This document shows positions 52,711 through 61,529 of a stretch of 64,000 nt of DNA, piece by piece (position 1 is the stretch's first letter; each line of letters starts with the position of its first letter). Below the pieces are notes generated by a model, which was given only the letters and a program-made list of their open reading frames with translations, had not been told where the DNA came from and did not search any database. A program made the position numbers and the translations under genes. Source of the stretch: Nostoc sp. XA010 (GTDB lineage Bacteria > Cyanobacteriota > Cyanobacteriia > Cyanobacteriales > Nostocaceae); assembly GCF_020829625.1 (NCBI RefSeq), contig NZ_JAIVFX010000007.1, positions 1 to 64,000 on the forward strand. The letters run 5' to 3'.

Positions 52711-52931
52711 GTAAACAGGGAGACAAAGCGTAGCTTTTGTGGGGTAGAGTTATCCGGATTTAGTAAGTAATAAAGCGGATATGATACAAGTCCTAATTTT
52801 ATATCCTGCCTTTTGCTCCTTTAATGGTTTAATTGCCTATATTTACGTAATATTACTATTTTAAATTAGTAGATTTTGCGTATAAATTACTGGTGTATTT
52901 CAGTAAACAATTTTACAAAAGGAATATTTTG

Positions 52932-54119
52932 ATGGATAAAATGCAAAAAATGCTCAAAGGTAATAATACTTACAAAGCTATTACTGTTAACTACGCTTCA
53001 TGGAATTTAGGGACAATCTTGATAGCTTCTCTTCTACTATTGACAGGTATTTTTAGCAAATCGTCAGTTGCTGCGGATAATATTGTTTCTGAAAACCAAG
53101 AAGTTCAGTTGAGTACGTCTCAAAGTCTGAAAGCATCTTTTATATCTGAGCTTAATTTACAGCCGAATATCAGCTTGCAGCAAAGGTTTTCGGCATCTAA
53201 AAAAAGTAATATTGTTGCTGAATTAGAGACTGCAAGGATTCGTGATGGTTTTACTGCTAACGTTAAGTCTGGAACTCTTGATACCGACACATCCTCTAAT
53301 GTATTGAAGCAAAAACAACCTCAAATTTTTGTACAAACAGACTCTTCAGAAATTTTGGGCGATACTTTTGGCGAGACTAATAAATTACGCCAAGAACTTT
53401 TAATTGATCCCATCGTGAAGTTAGGTGAACCGCCAAAAGCTTCCCCTGGTTCAACTGCGGGTACTCCTTCTGCCTATGGTGCAAGTTTTGGCCAAGCCTA
53501 TATTGGTGGTGGTTTATTTTTCCCTTTAGATGAGGAGAGAGGTAGAGTAGATGGTTCTTTGTCTGTTGGTTTTGGTTTAGGAGATGCGGCTAAATCTGTA
53601 GGATTAGAAGTTAATGTCAATATTACTAGTGTAGGCGGTGATGACAATTTTGATTTTGGTGATAGTGGCGGTATAGGTTTTAAGCTACACAGATACTTAG
53701 GTGATGGTACATCTGTCGCTGTGGGTTGGTCAAATCCTATTAAATGGGGAGATGTTAACAAAGCTAAAGATACCATCTATGGAGTAGTTACTAAGTCAAT
53801 TGCCCTGCAACCAGAGAGTCTTAATAACAAGTTACCCTTAACTATTTCGGTAGGTCTTGGTAGTGGTGTTTTTCGTTCTAAAGGTGGAATAGAAGCAAAT
53901 GAAAATTCTGCTAATCTTTTTGGTAGTTTGGGTTTGAGAGTGATACCTCAAGTATCCTTAGTAAGTAGCTGGACAGGAAATCGCCTCAATATGGGTGCGT
54001 CTTTTGCTCCCTTCAAGAACACCCCTATAGTAATCAATACTATTTTCACAGATGTTACTAGTAATTTTGATTCTGGCTTAGGTTTTGCGTTGACTGCAGG
54101 GTACAGTTTTCGGTTTTAA
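52932..54119 (+). CDS. Exported beta-barrel-like protein of unknown function
   Basis: From ATG 52932 (MDKMQKMLKGNNTYKAITVN; AAAAGGAATATTTTG before it) the product is 395 residues. A signal-peptide helix (LGTILIASLLLLTGIFSKSS) ends at VAA near residue 47. The C-terminal part (about 190-395) alternates Gly-rich amphipathic strands: GGGLFFPLDEERGRVDGSLS, VGFGLGDAAKSVGLEVNVNI and ends in LTAGYSFRF, a terminal aromatic as in outer membrane beta-barrels. I do not recognise the family. It forms a probable operon with the next exported protein (39 bp). Confidence 0.7.
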   Translation: MDKMQKMLKGNNTYKAITVNYASWNLGTILIASLLLLTGIFSKSSVAADNIVSENQEVQLSTSQSLKASFISELNLQPNISLQQRFSASKKSNIVAELETARIRDGFTANVKSGTLDTDTSSNVLKQKQPQIFVQTDSSEILGDTFGETNKLRQELLIDPIVKLGEPPKASPGSTAGTPSAYGASFGQAYIGGGLFFPLDEERGRVDGSLSVGFGLGDAAKSVGLEVNVNITSVGGDDNFDFGDSGGIGFKLHRYLGDGTSVAVGWSNPIKWGDVNKAKDTIYGVVTKSIALQPESLNNKLPLTISVGLGSGVFRSKGGIEANENSANLFGSLGLRVIPQVSLVSSWTGNRLNMGASFAPFKNTPIVINTIFTDVTSNFDSGLGFALTAGYSFRF

Positions 54120-54158
54120 ATGCTGAGTAATTTTGGAATTTAATCAACAATAAAAATA

Positions 54159-54875
54159 ATGAAAAAACAAGGATTTGTTCTCACTTTTGCTCTAACATTC
54201 ACCTTTTGCACTTATCTTGTGGGTACGCCAATGAGAGTAAATGCTAGTAATATCATCATTGGCGGTAGCGAAGATTCTTCTTCCTCATCTGGGGATAATT
54301 TTAACCCAGTCAATGCACAGCCACCTGTTGAACCTGCACCTGGGGTTAATGTGAAATTTAATGGTAATGGTCGCCTTAATATACCAATAGAAGTTCAGAA
54401 TAGAGTGAATGCAACTGTTGCTAATATACTTAGTCAAAGTCCGGCTACAAATAGCCCATCTTGCAACATTATAGTTATCTTATTGGGTGGGTCGAATGCA
54501 GAAGCAGCAGCTAATCAGCTACAGGCTTCTATAGCGAGTTTAGGGGTCTCATCATCATCTGTAGGATCGCTGGTAAATGCTTTATTGGGTCTAGCTGGAA
54601 ATAAATCAGCAACTGCATTATGTGCTCCTGTAGGAATATTACAACCAGTGCAGCTATTTACTAGCACTAAAGGATTAACGCCAGATTTAGTGATAGCTCA
54701 GAAGGGAGAAACACCGAATGTAGATATTAATCAGCTCAATAATGCTATTACTGCTTACAACAATATTGTGATGGAAAGCAGTCCCAAAGTGCTGCAAAAA
54801 CTTGCAAAAGATCCACAATTTTTAGAAGTTGGGAAGCTGCTCAAGCAATTAAGATATGCTCTGAATAAAAGTTAA
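54159..54875 (+). CDS. Exported protein of unknown function
   Basis: The 238-residue protein begins with a signal peptide (KKQGFVLTFALTFTFCTYLV ... RVNA), followed by a Ser-rich linker (SEDSSSSSGDNF) and a Pro segment (VNAQPPVEPAPG). The main domain contains NAEAAANQLQASIASLGVSS, SVGSLVNALLGLAGNKSATA and a C-terminal helix KLLKQLRYALN. No catalytic motif is visible and the family is not recognised. It follows the barrel-like gene after 39 bp and ends with a terminator at 54921, so the two probably form a secreted/outer membrane pair. Confidence 0.65.
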   Translation: MKKQGFVLTFALTFTFCTYLVGTPMRVNASNIIIGGSEDSSSSSGDNFNPVNAQPPVEPAPGVNVKFNGNGRLNIPIEVQNRVNATVANILSQSPATNSPSCNIIVILLGGSNAEAAANQLQASIASLGVSSSSVGSLVNALLGLAGNKSATALCAPVGILQPVQLFTSTKGLTPDLVIAQKGETPNVDINQLNNAITAYNNIVMESSPKVLQKLAKDPQFLEVGKLLKQLRYALNKS

Positions 54876-54920
54876 AAGTTAGACATTATTAGACTAAAGT
54901 TATTAGTGGTGCGATTTATA

Positions 54921-54950
54921 ATCCTCTGAATTTACTCAGAGGATTATTGT
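54921..54950 (+). terminator. Terminator of the exported-protein pair
   Basis: AATCCTCTGA and TCAGAGGATT form a perfect 10-bp stem with an ATTTAC loop; the following T-rich stretch is weak (ATTGTTG). Confidence 0.7.
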
Positions 54951-55029
54951 TGAGAAATATGTATATTGACGGTTCTTTGCACATGATGGAAACGGGATTG
55001 ACGAGGGAGTATCTCATTTTTGTAAAAAC

Positions 55030-55502
55030 ACGTCTGTCCTGGCGAATGGAATTCGCGGCTATACAAACAAAACCCACGGAAGTGGGTTTTAACTAAAACA
55101 GCAGAAGTCCCACATCTGTACTGTACTTAGTCAGTGTGGGGATGCCAGTCGCCTGCGACGGGAAACCCGTCTACAGCGCACCGCGAGTGAATGCGCGTGA
55201 GTAAGGAATTGACCAACAAGCGATATTGAACGCAGTTCAATTAGGATCGTTGGTCGTTGGCAGAGCCTCTCGAAGAGATGACGAACAAACTTTTTCTGAA
55301 TTGAGAGAATCAATCCAGTCTTCTACCAAGGATGTAATAGTTTTGTCTTTAGTAGGGTCAAAAAGAGATTATCAGAAAGAACCCATAACTGCCCTAATTG
55401 TAAAGTCAGCCTGTGCAGGGATCTGAATGCTTCTGTAAACATAAAGGCGCGTGGGACGCACGCCCTCAAAGCTCAGGTTATGTCTTCATTGAAGAGTCTC
55501 TG
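55030..55502 (+). pseudogene. IS200/IS605 TnpB remnant with hairpin end
   Basis: In one frame 55384-55502 reads HNCPNCKVSLCRDLNASVNI then KARGTHALKAQVMSSLKSL and a stop. The C-x2-C zinc-ribbon half and the RDLNASxNI motif are the TnpB C-terminus; the rest of the gene is absent. At 55042-55090, GCGAATGGAATTCGC and AAAACCCAC/GTGGGTTTT hairpins look like IS605-family ends but lie upstream and may belong to another element. The remainder of 54951-55720 is repeats. Confidence 0.55.
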
Positions 55503-55549
55503 AGAAGCCTAGACCGACCTGTACTCAGGCGGTGTAGGTACGTCACATT

Positions 55550-55650
55550 CTTTGAGTCCACGTAGGCGGACTACCCTTCTCTTCGAGAGGCTGCGCCAAC
55601 GGGAAGGCTTCTTTACGAGACGCTACGCGAACGCCTACGTTTGTGTAGCC
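55550..55650. repeat. REP-like palindromic cluster
   Basis: CTTCTCTTCGAGAGGCTGCG, CCAACGGGAAGGCTTC and TTTACGAGACGCTACGCGAA alternate within 100 bp. The same families occur at 10262-10370 and 22560-22610. Confidence 0.6.
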
Positions 55651-55720
55651 GCGATTTCTAACCGCCTGGTATATTGCATTTTCACCTCTTTGCAAGAATC
55701 CAGAAGAATTCGTCTAATAA

Positions 55721-55834
55721 ATGAGAATTGCAGCCGCAGTTAAATGGTATGAATTAGGCGAAATATTTCAAAGCAAAGCAGCAGAAATTGCTGGAATATC
55801 TCGTGCTAGGTTTTTCGTGGACTTTTCCACATAA
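55721..55834 (+). pseudogene. UPF0175-family fragment
   Basis: ATG 55721 opens MRIAAAVKWYELGEIFQSKA followed by AEIAGISRARF, which is the helix-turn-helix-like core of UPF0175 proteins (AVKLYExGxxSxGKAAExAGxSR). The frame then runs into a repeat (FVDFST) and stops after 37 codons. UPF0175 proteins usually precede a PIN-domain partner; none is here. Confidence 0.55.
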
Positions 55835-55976
55835 AGTGAACAGTCAGGCGTAGCTAACGCTGCGCGATCTGCCCTCAGCATAGCTGCCTTTCTTGATAAA
55901 TTATTTTTGGTGTTTCCTAAGTGCCTACGAAGGATAAAATATTAGGAGACTGGAGATTTTTCGTTTCATCAAAGCG

Positions 55977-56531
55977 ATGACAACAGCAACCTCGTTGACT
56001 CTCGAAGAACTTCTAAAACTGCCGGAAACTAAGCCAGCCAGTGAATTTAAAAATGGTTGTGTTTCCCAAAAACCTATGCCTCAAGGTAAACATTCGCGCT
56101 TGCAACTGAAGTTTTGTGATGTAGTTAATAATGTTGCAGAAACAGCGAAAATTGCCCTAGCTTTCCCAGAATTGCGTTGCACTTTTGCTGGACGCTCGAT
56201 TGTTCCAGATGCTAGCGTGTTTCTTTGGCAGCGAATTCCTTTTGATGCAGATGGTGAAGTACCCAATGCCTTTAAAATTTATCCTGATTGGACGATAGAA
56301 ATTCTTTCACCCAACCAGAAAGCTACTAAAGTTATTAGTAGTATTTTGCACTGTCTCAAGCATCGTACTAAGTTGGGATGGTTAATTGACCCTGAAGACC
56401 GAATAATTTTGGTATTTATTTCTGGACAAGAACCTGTGGAATTGACTGGTAACGATACTCTTCCGATTCCTGAATTTTTAACGCTGGGTTTGACCGTCGT
56501 GCAGCTTTTTGGCTGGTTGAAAGTAGGCTGA
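55977..56531 (+). CDS. Uma2-family (DUF820) PD-(D/E)XK nuclease-like protein
   Basis: The 184-residue protein is a second intact Uma2 member: LTLEELLKLPETKPASEFKN, GCVSQKPMPQGKHSRLQLKF, CTFAGRSIVPDASVFLWQRI, then the E-x-L-S-P segment of the nuclease-like core PDWTIEILSPNQKATKVISS and LGWLIDPEDRIILVF. This subgroup has Gln-Lys-Pro-Met-Pro near residue 31 and Ser-Pro-Asn-Gln at the active site region. The biological role of the family is unknown. It sits between a UPF0175 remnant and a tRNA fragment in a repeat-rich zone. Confidence 0.85.
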   Translation: MTTATSLTLEELLKLPETKPASEFKNGCVSQKPMPQGKHSRLQLKFCDVVNNVAETAKIALAFPELRCTFAGRSIVPDASVFLWQRIPFDADGEVPNAFKIYPDWTIEILSPNQKATKVISSILHCLKHRTKLGWLIDPEDRIILVFISGQEPVELTGNDTLPIPEFLTLGLTVVQLFGWLKVG

Positions 56532-56562
56532 TTTTTATTTTCGCTTGAGTTTGATAGTTGAA

Positions 56563-56592
56563 GGTCGTCGGTTCAAATCCGACTGCTAGCTT
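56563..56592 (+). tRNA. tRNA 3' fragment (T arm plus 3' acceptor strand)
   Basis: GTCGG-TTCAAAT-CCGAC at 56568-56584 is a perfect T arm, preceded by AGGTC-type variable bases and followed by a 7-base strand TGCTAGC. No matching 5' acceptor strand, D arm or anticodon arm is readable upstream, and no CCA follows. It resembles the 3' end of a tRNA-Thr-like gene. It is a fragment, not a functional tRNA, and may mark a former integration site. Confidence 0.5.
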
Positions 56593-56598
56593 CATGTT

Positions 56599-58785
56599 TT
56601 ATTCATAATAACTATTGGAGCTATTAAAGCTATTTTTTCTACCGTTGCTAACTATACCTAGTATATTCAACCGGGCAATTTTTAGGTTATCTAAAGCCAT
56701 TTTGATCATTGAAGAATTTGTTTTGTGAATCCTGACTACCATCAAAAGCCCATCAGTGTGAGGTGCTATGATGCTGGCATCAGCTAATCCGAGCATTGGA
56801 GGGGCATCATAAATTACTAAGTCAAACCTGTTGTGGAAATCTGCCATTAATTGCTTCATCTTTTCAGATGAGAGCAACTTTGTGGGATCTGGTGGTATTG
56901 GCCCAGCGGTTATTACAGATAATTTGTTCATGGAAGGTAGCTGTCGAATTACTTCTTCCACTGGCAAGTTTGTAGAAATTAAATTACTTAATCCCCATAG
57001 ATTATTTAAATTTACTCGGTCGTGAATTACGGGTTTACGAAGATCAGCATCTACAAGTAGCACTCGTTGTCCCATTGTCGCAGCTATTTGAGCTAGATGG
57101 ATGGCAACCGTAGACTTTCCATCACCAGGCATAGCTGAACTGATAATTATAGAGCGAACCGGGCGATCGGAACTGAGCAGTTGAATGTTTGTATAAAGTA
57201 CCCGTAGCGCTTCTATAAAATTTATAGAATAGTCTCTATTTTGTTTATGCGGTAGGATATTTGAACTAGTAATCTTCTCAGAAATAAAATTTTGTATTTT
57301 GACTAAGGAAAGCTTTTGGTTAGAAGCATCGTTTTCCTTCGTTTCAACTTCTTGTCCAAAAGGAATATTTCCTAAAAATGGCTGTTTGAGCCTTTTTTTA
57401 AGTTCATCAACACTATGATAGGTATTATCTAGCTTTTCCATTAGCAAAACAATACCAATTCCTGAGAGTATACTTGCAACTAATCCCAGCATCAAATTCC
57501 GTTGGGTAGAAAAAGCATCAAGAGGAATATCTGTGGTAGTTGGTGCTTGAAGTAATTGCCAGCCAAGAGCTGATTGGGATATTTCAATTTGAAGATTTTC
57601 GTGGGTTGATAGAAACCGATTTAAACTCTCATTAGCAATTTGTAATTTCCGCTGTAAATCAATATACTGTCGTGCTAAAACTGGCAGTTGCTTGCGTTTT
57701 TGTGCAATTTTCTGTTCTATTTTGGCAAGTTCTTGGCTTTGTACTTCTAACCCTTGAAGCTGCGTCGCCACTTCTGCAAACTTTACAGCTAATAATTGCT
57801 TTTCTTCTTGACGTAACAAAGGTAAAAGATTAGCTCGTTTTTCTTTCAGTGCTTGAATGATTGGGTTAGCATCTTGAAAACGAGTTGATTCTATAGCAAT
57901 CTGAACATCAAATTGGCGAATTTGAGAAACCATTTGCTGATACAAAGGAGAATTATTCAGCGTTGCTAGTACCCCATTCTCTCCTTGTAAGATAGCAAAA
58001 TTGGCACGAGCTTGAGCTAATTGTAGATCAATTACTTGCTTTTGTTCAGATAACTCAACAGTTAGTAAACCAATTTGGCTGTCTTGGCTTTCTGGATCAT
58101 TAAAATTATGCTTTTGTCGAAAATATTGCAAATCTTTTTGGATTTGATCAACCCGATTCTGGATAAATGGCAGTTGTTTTTCAACAAACTGAACCCCTTG
58201 ACGTAACTTGGTTTGCCTCTCTATTTGACTATAGTCTAAGTAATTATCTGCAATTCGTTCTAGTACAACTTGAGTCTGCTTTGGATTGGTACTTTGATAA
58301 CGAACTTCTATAATCTTGGTTTCTTCTAACCGATTAATCTTTAGAGATTCGAGAAGAGAATAATAGTCGATTCCTGGATAGGAGGCTTGCAAATTTTTAA
58401 TGGTTGTTCTCATGAGTTCTGGACTCTTCAGAACTTGAATTTGGCTTTCATAATCTAAACTAGACTTCTGTAAGTTAAAGTCTTTGACAACATCTACAGT
58501 TTTGCTTTCATCATTTACAGGTTCCACCAACAGTTGAAAACTGCCTTGATATTCTGGGGGTTTCCGGTTTAGCGCCAAGTTCGTAACTACAATTGTAAAA
58601 ACACCAATAGTTACACCTGCCAAGATTACCGATCGCCGCCGTAAAACACTCAGAAATTCTTGTAAGTTCCAATCGTCTTCTTGTTCTTCAGCCCACCGAA
58701 CAGGCTGAATTTGAGGTAATGGAGGGGCAGTGTTATTACTGCGATTAGAATTTGAAAGTTGAGAATGAGAAGTATAATTTTCCAT
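56599..58785 (-). CDS. Polysaccharide biosynthesis tyrosine autokinase (Wzc/BY-kinase type)
   Basis: The 728-residue protein combines a Wzz-type chain-length domain with a bacterial tyrosine kinase. The first membrane helix is at about 51-72 (VILAGVTIGVFTIVVTNLAL), a long periplasmic coiled-coil region follows (about 75-435, heptad-rich LEVQSQELAKIEQKIAQKRK), and the second helix is near 445-465 (LMLGLVASILSGIGIVLLM). The cytoplasmic kinase has Walker A SAMPGDGKSTVAIHL, Walker A' VLLVDADLRKP and Walker B LVIYDAPP. The C-terminal tail has only two tyrosines (NSYYE). Such proteins control polymerisation and export of exopolysaccharide. Neighbouring genes for acetylation and glycosyl transfer support that. 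Confidence 0.92.
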   Translation of the reverse strand: MENYTSHSQLSNSNRSNNTAPPLPQIQPVRWAEEQEDDWNLQEFLSVLRRRSVILAGVTIGVFTIVVTNLALNRKPPEYQGSFQLLVEPVNDESKTVDVVKDFNLQKSSLDYESQIQVLKSPELMRTTIKNLQASYPGIDYYSLLESLKINRLEETKIIEVRYQSTNPKQTQVVLERIADNYLDYSQIERQTKLRQGVQFVEKQLPFIQNRVDQIQKDLQYFRQKHNFNDPESQDSQIGLLTVELSEQKQVIDLQLAQARANFAILQGENGVLATLNNSPLYQQMVSQIRQFDVQIAIESTRFQDANPIIQALKEKRANLLPLLRQEEKQLLAVKFAEVATQLQGLEVQSQELAKIEQKIAQKRKQLPVLARQYIDLQRKLQIANESLNRFLSTHENLQIEISQSALGWQLLQAPTTTDIPLDAFSTQRNLMLGLVASILSGIGIVLLMEKLDNTYHSVDELKKRLKQPFLGNIPFGQEVETKENDASNQKLSLVKIQNFISEKITSSNILPHKQNRDYSINFIEALRVLYTNIQLLSSDRPVRSIIISSAMPGDGKSTVAIHLAQIAATMGQRVLLVDADLRKPVIHDRVNLNNLWGLSNLISTNLPVEEVIRQLPSMNKLSVITAGPIPPDPTKLLSSEKMKQLMADFHNRFDLVIYDAPPMLGLADASIIAPHTDGLLMVVRIHKTNSSMIKMALDNLKIARLNILGIVSNGRKNSFNSSNSYYE

Positions 58786-59389
58786 GATGTGTTTAATACT
58801 TGGTAATACACTAAAGCTGACTCAGTACAAAAGCTTGAAAAAAATTAAGTAAGTTAGTAGAAGCATTAGTATTAATATATACAAAATTATATATTTGTTT
58901 GATCCTCTCTTATGAGAGAAGCTCAGTATCTATTCTTAAATGCAGTACGTAAGAGAGGAAATCAGAAATATAAACTTAGTATATTCTTGCTTCAACTATA
59001 CCAATAGAATCTAAACATTGGTAGGAAATTTAAAGTACCAAATATAACATACAGATTTTAGCTACTAAAACTTGATTTTTCCAGGCTTTTTCAGCGATAG
59101 CAGGGTTTGGCTATACCTGGGCTACTTATCAAAGGATAATTCAGAAAAGCATGAAATGTCCTATTTTAAGTAGTGTCACATAATTAATTACACAAAATAT
59201 GGGCTGAAATTACTGCTTAGTAAAGAATCGTAATGTAATTAATTATGTTGACTTACTTAGTATCCAGTTAATAAATCGGGGTAAGCAATTATTCTGATTG
59301 CCACGACCAACCGAAGAGATTAAAAATGCTTTTCTCCCGAATAATAGTCGCCACGCCAGAGATGAGATTGTTCCAGGTAACTACGTGAA
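58786..59389. other. Gap between the autokinase gene and the IS element
   Basis: No gene is supported. A small CTCTCTT/AGAGAAG hairpin is at about 58906. The last 100 bases, next to the tnpB 3' end, include AGGTA/TACCT arms at 59374-59394 and probably belong to the right end and guide RNA region of the IS200/IS605 element. The exact IS boundary cannot be fixed by reading. Confidence 0.45.
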
Positions 59390-60817
59390 CTACCTACACC
59401 GATTTGGATTACCAAATACGGTATAGGCTTCTGGTACATCTCGCAATGCTGCCAGAACTTCCTTTGAGGTACTATTAGTAGTAGATTCACCCACTACCGG
59501 ATTCCCTTTACGGCGCTTTATCGTCGGGAACAGTCCCAGCCCGACGCGCTTAATGTTCACAGCAGAATTAATATCGCGGTCAACATTAAGCGATTCTTGG
59601 GGGTCAAAATAATTCCTGATTGAGCAATCAGTAAACACAAACTCATCTCGATAGCTCAACAACATTGATGTGTAAGCAGGATTTACCTTCACTACTACTG
59701 CTCCAGCTTTTGAGGCTATGTAGCCCAGAGTAGTGAAGAATTGACCAAAGGCAGCATCATTCCAAGACTTGTTTAGTCCTGATTTAGCTGACTGTCGATT
59801 GGAAACAAACTTTCCATCCTGATCTTTTTTAACTTTGTTTCGTTTAGTTAATCCTCGTAAATTCAAGTCTTCGTGATAAAAAACTTTTTTGCCAGTCCTG
59901 ATTATTGCATGAGCAGTTTTGTAAGCATGATCTTTACGGGAACGGGCAATACGCTGATGATGTCTGCCTTCACGTAATGCCAACTTTCTTCTAGACTTAG
60001 AACCTTTTTTCTTAGTCGCTTTCCGCTTTGAAGCAGAAGCTAATCGTATCTGATTTTTGCGGAACGATTTGACAGAAGGTAACTTGGTATTTTGGGAAGT
60101 AGCGAGATAATCATCTTCAAATAGTACTGCATCCATCCCTAACGAGTTATCCCAAGTTGGAATAACGTCGTCAAGGTTAAATGTTGGTACGGTTGGGTCA
60201 AAGAGTGCTATTGTTGCATACCAACCATCAGCTTTATGGGTGAAAAGAATATTCTTTAACTGAAAACCTTGTGGTAACGGTCTATGCAAACGAATTTTTA
60301 ACCAACCAAAAAGTTTAGAAGCTGAGATGAATAGCCAGTCTTTTTCTGTCCTCTCAATAGTTATAGCTTGTCCTTCTATCTTTAATGTGCGAAACGAAGC
60401 AGTATTTTTAAAACGAGGTTTACCACTTCTTTTGCCATTAGAATCACCAGCCAAAAACCTATCAAAGGCAATACCTACCCGCCGAGAAATATCTTGCATT
60501 GTCTGAGAGGGTAACTTCGTGTAATCAAGCAATTCGCCTGAATGTTTAACTCTCACGAAGTCTTTTTTTAATGATGGGAGTAGTTTTTTCTGACTATAAT
60601 AATTTGGATTATCTCGAAGCGTTAATGGAGGTAAAGAGCATGATATTTGACAGAATTCTCCTTGCGGAAATACTGCATAATCACGGTTATGTTCCCACCA
60701 ATTAAATCTATCTCCTAGCTGATAATTGTACCAATATCGCCCAATCCTTAACCACTCGCTTAGTTGTATTTTCTGTTTAGTGTCTGGATAAGCACGGTAC
60801 TGATAGTTAAGCAGCAT
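59390..60817 (-). CDS. tnpB: TnpB, RNA-guided nuclease of an IS200/IS605-family element
   Basis: From ATG 60817 (MLLNYQYRAYPDTKQKIQLS) the protein is 475 residues; the frame is open 72 bases further. It has the TnpB N-terminal helix-turn-helix region, WED-like middle and a RuvC-like nuclease: first Asp in SLGMDAVLFED (Asp229), Glu in VFYHEDLNLRGL (Glu316) and DRDINSAVNIKRVG (Asp413). The zinc ribbon that normally sits between NPAYTS and DRD is replaced by MLLSYRDEFVFTDCSIRNYF, with a single cysteine. TnpB uses a guide RNA from the element's right end. The gene starts 74 bp from tnpA in divergent orientation. Confidence 0.92.
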   Translation of the reverse strand: MLLNYQYRAYPDTKQKIQLSEWLRIGRYWYNYQLGDRFNWWEHNRDYAVFPQGEFCQISCSLPPLTLRDNPNYYSQKKLLPSLKKDFVRVKHSGELLDYTKLPSQTMQDISRRVGIAFDRFLAGDSNGKRSGKPRFKNTASFRTLKIEGQAITIERTEKDWLFISASKLFGWLKIRLHRPLPQGFQLKNILFTHKADGWYATIALFDPTVPTFNLDDVIPTWDNSLGMDAVLFEDDYLATSQNTKLPSVKSFRKNQIRLASASKRKATKKKGSKSRRKLALREGRHHQRIARSRKDHAYKTAHAIIRTGKKVFYHEDLNLRGLTKRNKVKKDQDGKFVSNRQSAKSGLNKSWNDAAFGQFFTTLGYIASKAGAVVVKVNPAYTSMLLSYRDEFVFTDCSIRNYFDPQESLNVDRDINSAVNIKRVGLGLFPTIKRRKGNPVVGESTTNSTSKEVLAALRDVPEAYTVFGNPNRCR

Positions 60818-60891
60818 AAAGAAAGCACCTGCTTGGTTGTATTTAGTGTCGGCATCTACTACTATAAGGTATTTAGAAGTTAGAGTCAACC

Positions 60892-61302
60892 ATGAACAGT
60901 GATTATATCTCCCGCGCTAGGGGAGTTTCAGTCCTCAAAGCTCATTTAGTGTTAACAACAAAATACCGTAAGAGGGTATTGACAGGAGAGATGATTGATA
61001 GATTAGGTGAAATACTGAAAGACTTGCTTTTAAAATGGGATAGCAAGGTAGTGGATTTTAATGGAGAATCTGACCATGTTCATCTATTGTTTCAGTACAC
61101 ACCTCAAACAGACCTGCCAAAATTCATTAACAATATAAAAACAGTCACAAGTCGTTATTTGCGAAAAGAATTTCCTGACAGAGTTAATCAATTTTATTAC
61201 AAGGATGTCCTATGGAATGGTTCTTACTTCATAGCATCTTGTGGAGGTGTCACAGTTGATGCTCTCAAAAAATATGTTGAATCGATAGACTTGCCAAAAT
61301 AA
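60892..61302 (+). CDS. tnpA: TnpA, IS200-type Y1 HUH transposase
   Basis: The 136-residue protein is a Y1 transposase that cuts and joins single-stranded DNA. The HUH motif is DHVHLL (His62, His64) and the catalytic tyrosine is Tyr128 in LKKYVES. The usual start LKAHLVLTTKYRKRVL follows an N-terminal extension of 15 residues. The length is normal, so the transposase looks intact. With divergent tnpB it forms a complete IS605-like organisation. Confidence 0.93.
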   Translation: MNSDYISRARGVSVLKAHLVLTTKYRKRVLTGEMIDRLGEILKDLLLKWDSKVVDFNGESDHVHLLFQYTPQTDLPKFINNIKTVTSRYLRKEFPDRVNQFYYKDVLWNGSYFIASCGGVTVDALKKYVESIDLPK

Positions 61303-61325
61303 CAAGATTATTAATTACTCAACTG

Positions 61326-61369
61326 CCCCAATTACCGAATCAGCCTATGGCTAATATTGGTAATTGAGG
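61326..61369. repeat. Nested hairpin at the tnpA side of the IS element
   Basis: CCCCAATTACC and GGTAATTGAGG pair with one mismatch, with AGCC/GGCT nested between. It lies 24 bp beyond the tnpA stop. Sub-terminal hairpins of this sort are recognised by TnpA at IS200/IS605 ends, so this is a candidate left end. Confidence 0.5.
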
Positions 61370-61529
61370 CGTTTCGCAATTAATCGTCTTATATCCCGAC
61401 ACCAAATCCTAAGCGGATTATGGTGCGGGGCTTACGACGTAAAAGCTAAACGAGCGATGTCTAGCGACAAGCCGCGTTGCGTCTATGCTTCCACAGCCCA
61501 GGCAACTATGCGATCGCAAAAATTGGATA

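Noticed and set aside
55226..55426. 66-residue plus-strand ORF
   Set aside because: The coding signal in this place is the TnpB remnant in another frame; this frame crosses repeats.
56536..56594. Complete tRNA gene
   Set aside because: Only the T arm and one acceptor strand can be paired; no D arm, anticodon arm or 5' acceptor strand is present.
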